From RGIG2041 sp045578865 (GTDB lineage Bacteria; Bacillota; Clostridia; UBA1381; UMGS1253): a stretch of 61,283 bases of DNA. Position 1 is the stretch's first letter. Every line of letters begins with the position of its first letter. A program made the translations under genes and the position numbers. The stretch spans positions 1-61,283 of the forward strand of contig JAZNLB010000023.1 of assembly GCA_045578865.1 (NCBI GenBank), in the 5' to 3' direction. Positions 1-8,162 of the stretch are shown piece after piece. Below the pieces are notes generated by a model. It saw nothing but the letters and a program-made list of their open reading frames with translations, was not told the origin of the DNA and did not search any database.

Positions 1-126
1 AACATTCCTGATTATGGAGAATATAGGTATGAATATTATATTGGAGATAGTATAATTGACCCTTATACATACGATGTTATATTTGATGCAGGAATTGTGA
101 AAGAAACAAGAATAATAGAGCATTAA
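1..126 (+). CDS. 3' end of an unidentified protein (partial)
   Basis: The window opens inside a reading frame that runs 41 codons to a TAA at 124-126. The visible tail is rich in Tyr, Ile and Asp and ends in IIEH. It shows no motif I recognise. The segment is clearly more AT-rich than the housekeeping genes that follow, which hints at an accessory gene, but the piece is too short to decide. A structured repeat begins just downstream. Confidence 0.5.
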   Translation, partial: NIPDYGEYRYEYYIGDSIIDPYTYDVIFDAGIVKETRIIEH

Positions 127-132
127 AAACAT

Positions 133-160
133 GCATCTAAATTGTTCACTGATTCTATAA
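133..160 (+). repeat. Detached tail module of repeat family 1
   Basis: This stretch begins GCATCTAAATTG and ends GATTCTATAA. It matches positions 302-330, the end of the full repeat copy that follows. It is either a remnant of a preceding copy or a separately moving module. Confidence 0.55.
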
Positions 161-331
161 TTGTCGCATACAGAATTTTATTACATAAAATTCTTAAGAG
201 CTGTTGCTCTTTTGTGCTCTTTCGAGCACTGCAACAATTGACGGCGTCGCAAAAATGCCCTTGCAAGCAAGCATTTTTACTCCTGGTAAAATGATTTTGC
301 GGCATCTAAATTGTGCACGAATTCTATAATC
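156..331 (+). repeat. Structured intergenic repeat, family 1, copy A
   Basis: A roughly 175-base element that is highly similar to 27108-27282. It starts at TATAATTG and holds successive hairpins: GAATTTTAT with ATAAAATTC (172-192), AAGAGC with GCTCTT, GTGCTC with GAGCAC, then a longer stem AAAAATGC with GCATTTTT that encloses TTGC and GCAA. Between the two copies the short hairpins differ only in their loops, and the long stem differs by paired changes. It lies between two plus-strand genes, downstream of the partial gene and upstream of the decarboxylase beta subunit. Confidence 0.75.
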
Positions 332-389
332 ATACTGCAGATTTTTGGGGATCCGTTATTATTAAATCAAGAAAGGGAAAACAAAGACG

Positions 390-1487
390 ATGGAAGTATT
401 GTACGAAAATATTTTAGCAATTCAGTGGCAACAGGTTGTCATGTGGATTATTGGTGGCATTTTGATTTATCTTGCGATAAAAAAAGATATGGAGCCGACA
501 CTTTTGTTGCCGATGGGTTTTGGGGCAATTCTGGTAAACTTGCCGTTTTCGGGCGCAATCGAAACGATTGAGGTGCTCTTTAATGCAGGTATTGCAAATG
601 AGCTTTTTCCGCTTATTTTGTTTATCGGTATCGGTGCGATGATTGATTTTGGTCCGCTTCTGTCCAATCCGAAATTGATGATTTTCGGTGCGGCGGCGCA
701 GTTTGGTATTTTCTTTACGCTTTCGCTGGCAAGGTTGGTAGGCTTTGAGTTAAATGATGCGGCTTCGATTGCAATTATCGGTGCAGCAGACGGTCCGACT
801 TCAATTTTTGTGGCGAATGTACTGAATTCACAGTACTTGGGTGCAATTATGGTGGCGGCGTATTCCTATATGGCGCTTGTGCCAATTATCCAGCCGCCAG
901 TCATCAAACTCATTACCACTAAGAAAGAACGCCGGATTAAGATGGAGTACAAGCCGATGGAGGTTTCCAAGCTGACGAGAATCCTGTTTCCAATTGTCAT
1001 TACCATCATCACCGGACTTGTAGCGCCGATGTCGGTGGCGCTCATCGGCTTTTTGATGTTCGGTAACTTAATCCGTGAGTGCGGTGTATTAGACAATCTT
1101 TCCGAAACAGCGCAGAAAGTGCTTGCAAATCTTGTCACACTGTTTTTGGGTATCACGATTGCATTTAAGATGCAGGCCGCTTCTTTCTTAACACCAAGCA
1201 CGCTGCTTATTATGGGGCTTGGTCTGGTGGCGTTCATCTTCGATACCTTCGGCGGTGTTATGATAGCAAAACTGTTTAACCTGTTTTTAAAACCGGGCAA
1301 AAAACTTAACCCGATGATTGGTGCAGCAGGTATTGCTGCATTCCCGATGTCGGCACGCGTGGTACATAAGATGGGTCTTAAAGAGGACAGTTCTAACTTC
1401 CTTTTGATGCATACTGTCGGTGTAAATGTATCCGGTCAGATTGCTTCGGTTATCGCCGGCGGTCTGATTTTGAGTTTCTTGGGCTGA
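390..1487 (+). CDS. Sodium ion-translocating decarboxylase beta subunit (OadB/GcdB family)
   Basis: 365 aa, the usual length for this integral membrane subunit. It decarboxylates carboxybiotin and couples this to sodium export in oxaloacetate, methylmalonyl-CoA or glutaconyl-CoA decarboxylases. The protein is hydrophobic throughout. The family signature AADGPTSIFVAN sits near residues 131-142, followed by a conserved QPPVIKL segment and a C-terminal GVNVSGQIASVIAGG motif. The ATG is preceded by AGAAAGGGA. A tiny OadG-like gene follows 29 bases downstream. No carboxyltransferase or biotin carrier gene is visible, so the substrate cannot be assigned. Confidence 0.92.
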   Translation: MEVLYENILAIQWQQVVMWIIGGILIYLAIKKDMEPTLLLPMGFGAILVNLPFSGAIETIEVLFNAGIANELFPLILFIGIGAMIDFGPLLSNPKLMIFGAAAQFGIFFTLSLARLVGFELNDAASIAIIGAADGPTSIFVANVLNSQYLGAIMVAAYSYMALVPIIQPPVIKLITTKKERRIKMEYKPMEVSKLTRILFPIVITIITGLVAPMSVALIGFLMFGNLIRECGVLDNLSETAQKVLANLVTLFLGITIAFKMQAASFLTPSTLLIMGLGLVAFIFDTFGGVMIAKLFNLFLKPGKKLNPMIGAAGIAAFPMSARVVHKMGLKEDSSNFLLMHTVGVNVSGQIASVIAGGLILSFLG

Positions 1488-1516
1488 GTTTTGTAAGCAG
1501 TAGAGGAGGAATTGAA

Positions 1517-1654
1517 ATGAGTTTTAACATAAATGCATTTATAGATTCCTTGCAGTACATGGGCAAGGGAATGGCAGGTATTTTGATTGTAACTACGGTA
1601 ATTATTCTTTGTGTATACATTTTGAATATGTCCACAAAGGAAAAGAAAAATTAA
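1517..1654 (+). CDS. Small single-span membrane protein, OadG-related decarboxylase subunit
   Basis: 45 aa, preceded by a strong AGAGGAGG site. The N-terminal segment SLQYMGKGMAG is followed by one hydrophobic helix (about residues 20-38) and a lysine-rich tail. This matches the small OadG-related subunits found next to beta subunits in Clostridia, which stabilise the membrane complex. It lies directly behind the beta subunit and is presumably co-transcribed with it. The product is shorter than classical OadG and has no obvious periplasmic or zinc-binding extension. The assignment rests on context and the N-terminal motif. Confidence 0.72.
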   Translation: MSFNINAFIDSLQYMGKGMAGILIVTTVIILCVYILNMSTKEKKN

Positions 1655-1655
1655 G

Positions 1656-1692
1656 CCGAGGGGAGTCGAATCCCTCAGGGTTTAAAAAAGCA
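1656..1692 (+). terminator. Weak hairpin after the decarboxylase genes
   Basis: GAGGG and CCCTC arms enclose a 9-base loop and are followed by AGGGTTT. There is no clean T run, so it is at best a leaky terminator. The GTCGAATCC part resembles a tRNA T-arm, but no tRNA surrounds it. Confidence 0.3.
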
Positions 1693-1747
1693 ATTTAAGG
1701 GGTAATTTGTATCTTTTGGGGTGAATACAAAGATTGGAGAAGAGAGT

Positions 1748-3499
1748 ATGACAGATTTGATTTTTAACTTGATTATGCTGTGTGGCGGTCTTGCGTTTTT
1801 TCTGTATGGCATGAGTGTAATGTCCACCGGGCTTGAAAAGGTGGCGGGTGGCAAGTTTGAGTTGATACTGAAAAAGGCAACTGACCATCCCCTCAAAGGT
1901 ATGATTTTGGGTGCGGTGATTACCATTGCCATCCAGTCGTCGTCTGCGATGACGGTTATGCTGGTCGGCTTGGTAAACTCCGGTATTATGCAGCTTGGTC
2001 AAACGATTGGCGTCATTATGGGATCCAACATCGGTACAACCCTGACACCATGGATTTTGAGCCTTTCGGGCATTGAGTCAAGCAACCTCTTCCTGCGCCT
2101 TTTAAAGCCGGAAAACTTTGCGCCACTGTTTGCCTTTGTCGGCATTGTGATGACGATGGTTTCCAAAACCGAAAAGAAAAAGGACATCGGTAAGATTTTA
2201 ATCGGTTTTGCCGTTTTGATGTTCGGCATGGAGCTGATGGGCGATTCGGTAGGCAGTTTGCAGGAAAATGAGGGCTTTAAGAACCTGCTTGTTGCATTTT
2301 CTAATCCGATTTTGGGCGTGCTTATCGGTGCTTTGTTTACGGGTATCATTCAGTCTTCGGCGGCATCTGTGGGTATCTTGCAAACATTCTCTTTGGGTGG
2401 TCAGATTACTTACGGCATGGCAATTCCGATTATCATGGGTCAGAATATTGGTACCTGCGTAACGGCGCTGATTTCCAGTATTGGCGTTAATAAAAATGCG
2501 CGTCGTGTTTCGGTGGTGCATATCAGTTTTAACTTAATCGGTACGATTGTTTGTCTTGCGATTTATCTGGTGGCAACTGCGATGTTTGATTTAGCATTTT
2601 CCGATGCCGCAATCAATCCGGTTGGTATCGCTTTGGTGCATACAATCTTTAATACCGTAACAACGGCTATGTTGTTTCCGTTTATTCGTCAACTGGAAAA
2701 AATGGCGCATTTCTTCGTTCGCGGTACGGAAGAAGAAACCACAAACCTTCTCGACGAACGCTTGCTCAAAACGCCGTCCGTGGCGATTGCGGAGTGCCGA
2801 AATTTGACATTTGAAATGGCGAGAATTGCAGAGGATACTTTCTGTAAGGCGGCGGACCTGATTAGCGACTTTGATGAGAAAACGGCTGAATATGTAGTGG
2901 AGCAGGAGGACAAGCTGGATACCTACGAAGATAAGCTCGGTACATATTTAATCAAACTTTCGGGTTGCGATTTGTCGGATGCCAACAGCAAAGAGGTTTC
3001 CATTATGCAGCACTGTATCGGTAATATCGAGCGTATCGGCGACCATGCGGTAAACCTTGTGTACCTTGCCCGTGAAATGCAGAGCAAAGGCATTGCGTTT
3101 TCTGAGGCAGGTAATGCGGCAAAAAAGACGATTGTGGCAGCCATCAAGGAAATTTTGCAAAATACAATGCAGTCTTTGTGCGGTGAAGATGTAGCGCTTG
3201 CAAAACTCGTAGAGCCGTTAGAGCAGGTCATCGATAAGATTATTGAAGAGGCGAGAGCGGGCCATTTGGAAAGATTGGAAAACGGTCAATGCACTATCAA
3301 AGACGGATTTGTTTACAACGACTTGCTTTCCGACTTTGAGCGTGTATCCGACCATTGCTCCAATATTGCGGTTTGCGTGATTCGCGCAGAAAAGTTTGAC
3401 TTTGAAACACATGAATATTTAAGCGATATGAAAAGGCCGGGACATACGGATTACGAAAAAGCATACAATATGTATTTGGAAAAGTATAAACTGGCATAA
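1748..3499 (+). CDS. Na+/phosphate cotransporter family protein with PhoU domain
   Basis: 583 aa. Two Na/Pi-cotransporter repeats carry the paired signatures QSSSAMTVM (about residue 60) and QSSAASVG (about residue 200), each followed by a GxNIGT motif (GSNIGTTLTPW, GQNIGTCVTAL). From about residue 340 a helical PhoU-like domain follows. This architecture belongs to the NptA/YjbB group that moves inorganic phosphate with sodium. The ATG at 1748 follows GGAGAAGAG; an in-frame GTG at 1721 has no ribosome site. A strong terminator follows. Confidence 0.9.
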   Translation: MTDLIFNLIMLCGGLAFFLYGMSVMSTGLEKVAGGKFELILKKATDHPLKGMILGAVITIAIQSSSAMTVMLVGLVNSGIMQLGQTIGVIMGSNIGTTLTPWILSLSGIESSNLFLRLLKPENFAPLFAFVGIVMTMVSKTEKKKDIGKILIGFAVLMFGMELMGDSVGSLQENEGFKNLLVAFSNPILGVLIGALFTGIIQSSAASVGILQTFSLGGQITYGMAIPIIMGQNIGTCVTALISSIGVNKNARRVSVVHISFNLIGTIVCLAIYLVATAMFDLAFSDAAINPVGIALVHTIFNTVTTAMLFPFIRQLEKMAHFFVRGTEEETTNLLDERLLKTPSVAIAECRNLTFEMARIAEDTFCKAADLISDFDEKTAEYVVEQEDKLDTYEDKLGTYLIKLSGCDLSDANSKEVSIMQHCIGNIERIGDHAVNLVYLAREMQSKGIAFSEAGNAAKKTIVAAIKEILQNTMQSLCGEDVALAKLVEPLEQVIDKIIEEARAGHLERLENGQCTIKDGFVYNDLLSDFERVSDHCSNIAVCVIRAEKFDFETHEYLSDMKRPGHTDYEKAYNMYLEKYKLA

Positions 3500-3503
3500 A
3501 TGT

Positions 3504-3545
3504 AAAACGCAGTTGTGGCGTGCGTTCGCAACTGCGTTTTTTGTA
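3504..3545 (+). terminator. Intrinsic terminator after the Na/Pi cotransporter
   Basis: ACGCAGTTG and CAACTGCGT arms followed by TTTTTT. Confidence 0.85.
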
Positions 3546-3577
3546 TACATGGGGAGCGGGGTAAATTTCACAGAGCC

Positions 3578-3606
3578 TTGACAAACGGAAAAAAAGGGAG
3601 TACAAT
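3578..3606 (+). promoter_or_regulatory. Sigma-A type promoter for ilvE
   Basis: TTGACA (3578-3583), 17 bases, TACAAT (3601-3606). The start codon lies 36 bases beyond, so the leader is short and there is no room for a T-box. Confidence 0.8.
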
Positions 3607-3641
3607 ACATAAATAGGATTTTTGGAAAGGAATGTATTGAA

Positions 3642-4703
3642 ATGGAAATTAAAATTACCAAAACAACTGCACCGAAAGCAAAGCCGCAAGGCCCGCTCGG
3701 TTTCGGTAAATATTTTACGGACCACATGTTTGTGATGGATTATACACCGGACAAAGGGTGGCACGATGCAAGAATTGTTCCGTTTGCAGATTTGGTGCTG
3801 CATCCGGCTTCAACCGTATTTCACTACGGCGCGGAAATTTTTGAAGGCTTGAAGGCTTACAGAACGGCAGAGGGGAACATTCAGATGTTTCGCCCGATTG
3901 AGAATATGAACAGACTCAACAGGTCAGCTGAGCGTCTTTGCCTGCCGCAGATTGATGCCGAGTTTGGCGTAGAAGCGTTAAAAACCTTTGTAGAACTCGA
4001 AAAGGATTGGGTACCGACTGAGGATGGTACATCCTTGTATTTAAGACCGTTTTTGTTCGGCGCAGACCCGTTTTTGGGCGTGCATGCCGTAGAGAAGGCG
4101 CAGTTTTTGATTATCGCATCTCCGGTGGGCGCATACTATGCGACCGGTCTTGCTCCGGTAAAAATCATGATTGAGTCCGAGGATGTTCGTGCGGTGCGCG
4201 GCGGTACGGGCTATGCAAAGTGCGGCGGTAACTATGCTGCAAGTAACCGTGCGGGTGCAAAGGCAGAAGCGAAGGGCTTTTCGCAGGTGCTCTGGCTTGA
4301 CGGAGTGGAAAGAAAGTATGTTGAAGAAGTTGGCGCAATGAATGTAATGTTCTTAATCGGCGATGAAATTGTAACGCCGGCGCTTACGGGTTCTATCCTG
4401 CCGGGTATTACCAGAAAGTCCATTATCGAAATCTTAAAGGATAAGGGCTACAAGGTTTCCGAAAGACTACTCAGCGTAGACGAAATTAAAGAGGCGTTGG
4501 CAAGCGGCACGATGAAAGAGGCGTGGGGCTGCGGTACGGCAGCGGTTGTATCTCCGATTGGTCAGTTGACATACGAAGATACCGACTACATCATCAACAA
4601 TGGTGAAATCGGTGCGCTCACACAGGAACTCTACGATACACTTACCGGTATTCAGTGGGGTAAGGTAGAGGATAAATTCGGTTGGGTTTGCCCGGTCGCG
4701 TAA
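3642..4703 (+). CDS. ilvE: Branched-chain amino acid aminotransferase
   Basis: 353 aa, a fold-type IV PLP aminotransferase that interconverts Leu, Ile and Val with their 2-oxo acids, using 2-oxoglutarate/glutamate. The PLP lysine is expected at Lys193 in YAKCGGNYAAS. The family block VLWLDG...EEVGAMNVMF and the C-terminal GTAAVVSPIG phosphate-binding segment are present. The length is typical of the ilvE group II enzymes. It has its own promoter and terminator and is apparently monocistronic. The ATG is preceded by GGAAAGGA. Confidence 0.95.
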   Translation: MEIKITKTTAPKAKPQGPLGFGKYFTDHMFVMDYTPDKGWHDARIVPFADLVLHPASTVFHYGAEIFEGLKAYRTAEGNIQMFRPIENMNRLNRSAERLCLPQIDAEFGVEALKTFVELEKDWVPTEDGTSLYLRPFLFGADPFLGVHAVEKAQFLIIASPVGAYYATGLAPVKIMIESEDVRAVRGGTGYAKCGGNYAASNRAGAKAEAKGFSQVLWLDGVERKYVEEVGAMNVMFLIGDEIVTPALTGSILPGITRKSIIEILKDKGYKVSERLLSVDEIKEALASGTMKEAWGCGTAAVVSPIGQLTYEDTDYIINNGEIGALTQELYDTLTGIQWGKVEDKFGWVCPVA

Positions 4704-4712
4704 ACAAAAATT

Positions 4713-4753
4713 AAAACACTTCTAAGGCGCTTTGGCCTTAGAAGTGTTTTTTG
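4713..4753 (+). terminator. Intrinsic terminator after ilvE
   Basis: AAAACACTTCTAAGG pairs with CCTTAGAAGTGTTTT across an 8-base loop, followed by a T run. Confidence 0.9.
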
Positions 4754-5151
4754 TTTTAAGAAACTTCTTCGGATAACATAAAAAACAAGTCCACGACTAT
4801 CAACTTTTTTGCGTATAAAAAATGGGCGGGTACACAGGCCCGCCTCTACGGTGTTGTAACAATTTGAGCACAAAAAACGGCAGAAGGGAAGAGTTGTAAA
4901 TAAAAAAAGCATCTGTCCGGGGGACAGATGCTTTTTTTATTTGTTCTTACTCGATGCCCATTAAGAGCTACATTACATATATTTCGAGTTTTTCATAGTC
5001 TCTTTTTACTACACATTCTTTCCGGTGAGCAAACAAAACAACCCAACAAAACATCTGTCAAATAACCATAGTTAAACAAATAAAAAGGTGCTGTTACGCG
5101 CGTGCGAGGAAAATGGGTAGTGAGTGCTTACCTGTTTTCAATTTTTTTATA
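4754..5151. other. Intergenic region between ilvE and the unknown minus-strand gene
   Basis: About 400 bases without a supportable gene. It contains a GC-rich hairpin at 4824-4844 (GGGCGGG with CCCGCC) of the kind often dispersed in Clostridia genomes, and a symmetric terminator at 4902-4938. The remainder, 4940-5150, is AT-rich and shows nothing clear. Confidence 0.5.
4902..4938. terminator. Symmetric intrinsic terminator
   Basis: AAGCATCTGTCC and GGACAGATGCTT arms flanked by A7 and T7, so it can act in either direction. It is the most likely terminator for the minus-strand gene ending at 5152. Confidence 0.8.
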
Positions 5152-6222
5152 TCATTCTACGACGCGTTTAACTTCTCCGGGGGCTTCTGTTTTCTTAAAA
5201 TCCATCGTACAGTACAAATCCGAAAGCGTACGCCACGGATTGAGTACGCCGAAGTTTAAGCGTTCAATACTCTCCCTGTCTGCTGCAACGGAGAGGATGG
5301 TGATTTGTGATACAGATTGTGTTTCGGCATCTGCACGGTCATCTACAATATTTAAAATTATGCCTTCTGCCGGAAGGGTGGCAAATATGTCGCTTAAAAT
5401 ACGCATTGCCAGCGAACATACATAGTCGCGCATTAGATTATAATGTGAAGCTTTGTCGGTATCCATACGGCTAACTTTGCCCGACTGAGACAGCATGTAC
5501 ACTTGATGCGGTACAATGTTTGCAGTGTTGGCATTTACCTCCACCTCGATACACTTTGCGTTATTTGCACCGACGGTGATTTGCACACCGAATTCGATTA
5601 GGTCATCAAAAGAATGCAAGTTTTCGAGCGCCATCAGCCAACAGTCAACATCCAAAGACAATATGCCTTCTGCGAGGGTAACGGTATTTTCCCACACGCG
5701 GTAGTCAGTGGCATCTTCCTTGGCGGCAAGACGAATATCTGCGTCGAGCGCCTTTTCTTTTTCTTCAATCTTGTTAAAGAGCTTGTCCATTAGCGATGGT
5801 TTATAGTTTTTGCGCGCTGCTTCCGCTTTGAGTTGCGCCGATCCCTTTTCGCCCTGCATAAACGGCGGGGCAGCGTCGCGAATGGCCTGCCAGTCAATTT
5901 TACATTCGCGTTCGCGATGGAGCGACTTAATGACATCAATAAAGGTTTTTTGCTTGTTGACAAGCAAGGCATTTCTTTCTGACTGGTTCAGACGCGGGCG
6001 CGAAAGTTGATTTACGATTTCGGCTAACTGAATGTAAGGGGAGGAGGTGTATTTTCTACCGCTCCTTGATTTTGTTTTGTAACTCTCCACATTGAGAGAA
6101 TAGCCGCCGAGTGTTTCTGTGCTTGCGCTGATATAGTGGCGCAGCCCCTTTTTGCCAAAAAGAGAATCCGCCGTATTCTTTTTTGCGGTAAGTACTGTGG
6201 TTTTTTTCATTAAAAGGCCCAT
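5152..6222 (-). CDS. Unknown protein, possibly with the C-terminal region of DUF4236-type proteins
   Basis: 356 aa, soluble, with no signal peptide or membrane span. The N-terminal 50 residues (FGKKGLRHYISASTETLGGY onward) look basic and beta-rich. The middle is helical and charged. The C-terminal half has alternating hydrophobic segments and a conserved-looking block around MRDYVCSLAMRILSDIF. From memory, a similar block occurs in the C-terminal part of some DUF4236-type proteins of Bacillota, whose function is unknown; I could not verify this. The start at 6222 is chosen because GGAAG lies 7 bases upstream. It has its own promoter and is divergent from the phage-like module, so it could be a phage-borne cargo gene or a host gene. 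Confidence 0.6.
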   Translation of the reverse strand: MGLLMKKTTVLTAKKNTADSLFGKKGLRHYISASTETLGGYSLNVESYKTKSRSGRKYTSSPYIQLAEIVNQLSRPRLNQSERNALLVNKQKTFIDVIKSLHRERECKIDWQAIRDAAPPFMQGEKGSAQLKAEAARKNYKPSLMDKLFNKIEEKEKALDADIRLAAKEDATDYRVWENTVTLAEGILSLDVDCWLMALENLHSFDDLIEFGVQITVGANNAKCIEVEVNANTANIVPHQVYMLSQSGKVSRMDTDKASHYNLMRDYVCSLAMRILSDIFATLPAEGIILNIVDDRADAETQSVSQITILSVAADRESIERLNFGVLNPWRTLSDLYCTMDFKKTEAPGEVKRVVE

Positions 6223-6255
6223 ACTACAACTTCCTTTCATAGGGCATATATACTC

Positions 6256-6284
6256 AGTATACTATACAATTTTTGTAATTGCAA
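6256..6284 (-). promoter_or_regulatory. Promoter for the unknown minus-strand gene
   Basis: Read on the minus strand: TTGCAA, 17 bases, TATACT. The -10 overlaps the palindrome AGTATACT, a possible operator. Confidence 0.7.
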
Positions 6285-6421
6285 CCGAATTTGAGAAAAA
6301 AAGCACGCAGGCAAAGTTGATAGTAGTAGCACCTTTTTTTGTTATATAATATAAAGCGTCCAATACACGTGGCTTGGAAATTTTGCTTCGGCCGTCAGCT
6401 GCGGCCGGGAAAGGAAACAGT

Positions 6422-6622
6422 ATGATTTACGCACTAATCGGATTTATCGGAGTATGTATAGGCGCAGCCTGCGTTTATGTGTTTTCGCCAACGGTGCAAG
6501 TTTGTGTGCCCGAAAGAGAGTACACACCGTCGAAGGAGGAACAAGAGGATGCCCGCCTGGCGCAGCAATGGCAAAACCTTTTAAACTTTACGGGCAATGC
6601 GGGAGGCGATGAAGATGCATGA
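6422..6622 (+). CDS. Small N-terminally anchored membrane protein at the head of the phage module
   Basis: 66 aa. One hydrophobic N-terminal segment (about residues 2-24) is followed by a charged tail with Glu-rich helix. AAGGAAA precedes the ATG at 6422; a longer upstream reading would begin without a ribosome site. The last 8 bases overlap the portal gene start, so the two are translationally linked. Small proteins of this kind occur next to portal genes in Clostridia prophages, but I do not recognise a family. Confidence 0.6.
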   Translation: MIYALIGFIGVCIGAACVYVFSPTVQVCVPEREYTPSKEEQEDARLAQQWQNLLNFTGNAGGDEDA

Positions 6623-8144
6623 AACTGCCGAGCAGATTTACGCGCAGTATAAAAAGGGTGTCAGTTACAAGCAGAGCATCGACTTGTATGAAACCGTAAA
6701 GAAAAACCAGAACTTTTATATCGGCAATCAATGGGAGGGCGTCAATGCACCGGAGCTTGACAAACCGGTGTTTAACATCTTAAAGCGTGTGTGCAATATG
6801 TTTATTGCCTCCATTGTTTCCGACGACATCGGTGCGAGCATCCGTCCGTACACAAAGGCGCCCGAAGCACAGGTGGCGGCAAGTATTTTGGAAACAGAGC
6901 TTGCAAGGGTGTTGGAGTATGCCAAAGTGAAAAGTAAAAATCGAGAAGCAATCAAAAATGCTTGCGTGGACGGCGACAGTTGTTTTTACATCTATTTTGA
7001 CGACAACGCAAAAACCGGTCAGACTGCAATGGGCATGCCTCAGGTGGATGTCATTGACAACACCAACATTTATTTTTCAAACACCGCTTGCAGTGATGTA
7101 CAAAAGCAAAACTACATTCTGATTGCACAGCGCTGTCATTTAGAGGATGTGCGCCGTGAGGCACTGGCAAACGGAGTGTCGCAGGAGGAGATAGATGCAA
7201 TCACTCCCGATGCGGACGAAAATGCACTTACGCGTTTTGAGGAGGAACAAAATGTAACCGTTTTGGTGAAACTCTGGAAGGAAAACGGCACGGTGCATTG
7301 CGCCAAGGCAACTGAAAAGGCGTTTGTAAAGTACCCGTTTGATACGCATCTGAGTTTGTATCCGGTTGCGTATATGAGTTGGGAAAAGGTCAAAAACAGT
7401 TGTCATGGTCAAGCGGCGGTAACGGAACTTCTGCCCAACCAGATTTTTATCAACAAGTGTTATGCGATGGGGATGGACCATGTTAAGAAGATGGCGTTTC
7501 CCAAGCTCATTTATGACGGCAATAAGTTCCCGAACGGTTTTTCCAACCGCATCGGCGAAGCTATCAAAGTCAGCGGCAATGTAAACGATGCCATCACCAA
7601 CGCCTTCCGTATGCCGGACATGAGCGATCAGGTCATGGAGCTGGTGGAAAAGACAATGGCGTATACCAAGGAGTATATGGGTGCATCGGATGCTGCGCTC
7701 GGTACAATGCGACCGGACAATGCCAGTGCCATCATTGCTTTGCAAAAGGCAACAACGGCGCCGCTGGAAATCAACAAACTGTCTTTTTATCAGTTTGTAG
7801 AAGACTATATGCGAATTTTGATGGATGTAATTATGACCTGTTACGGCACGCGTTTGGTCGAGTATACCGATGAAAACGCGCAGAGCATAGGCATAAATTT
7901 TGATTTTTCTACCCTGCGTGCGCTCACATTTGATTTGGAGGTCAATATCGGCGCAAGTGCGTACTGGTCGGAAATTACCCAAACGCAGACGGCAGACAAC
8001 CTGTTTGCCAAGGGTGTCATCACAGACCCTGAGGTTTATTTGGAGTCTATTCCGGAAACTTATGTGAAAAACAAACAAAAGATATTAAAGTCCATTCGGG
8101 AGACAAAGGCGGCGCAAACCACGCCGCAAATTCCCTTGGAATAA
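6615..8144 (+). CDS. Phage portal protein
   Basis: 509 aa. The N-terminal region has the portal pattern KNQNFYIGNQWEGV, then a block KPVFNILKRVCNMFIASI. The centre holds ELLPNQIFINKCYAMGMDH, and about residue 360 carries KEYMGASDAALG followed by NASAIIALQKAT, both typical of P22/podovirus-type portals that form the dodecameric DNA channel at one capsid vertex. Start at 6615 is preferred because GGGAGG lies 8 bases upstream; ATGs at 6597 and 6609 are alternatives. In ordinary phages a terminase large subunit precedes this gene; here there is none. Confidence 0.85.
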   Translation: MHETAEQIYAQYKKGVSYKQSIDLYETVKKNQNFYIGNQWEGVNAPELDKPVFNILKRVCNMFIASIVSDDIGASIRPYTKAPEAQVAASILETELARVLEYAKVKSKNREAIKNACVDGDSCFYIYFDDNAKTGQTAMGMPQVDVIDNTNIYFSNTACSDVQKQNYILIAQRCHLEDVRREALANGVSQEEIDAITPDADENALTRFEEEQNVTVLVKLWKENGTVHCAKATEKAFVKYPFDTHLSLYPVAYMSWEKVKNSCHGQAAVTELLPNQIFINKCYAMGMDHVKKMAFPKLIYDGNKFPNGFSNRIGEAIKVSGNVNDAITNAFRMPDMSDQVMELVEKTMAYTKEYMGASDAALGTMRPDNASAIIALQKATTAPLEINKLSFYQFVEDYMRILMDVIMTCYGTRLVEYTDENAQSIGINFDFSTLRALTFDLEVNIGASAYWSEITQTQTADNLFAKGVITDPEVYLESIPETYVKNKQKILKSIRETKAAQTTPQIPLE

Positions 8145-8162
8145 GAAAGGAGACGCGAGAAA

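Noticed and set aside
1656..1682. A tRNA T-arm like string (GTCGAATCC) after the OadG-like gene
   Set aside because: No acceptor, D or anticodon arms can be placed around it; it is better read as a weak terminator hairpin.
5082..6342. Inverted copies of AAAAAGGTGCT on both sides of the unknown minus-strand gene, as possible mobile-element ends
   Set aside because: Only 11 bases match, half of them A, and there is no transposase or target duplication.
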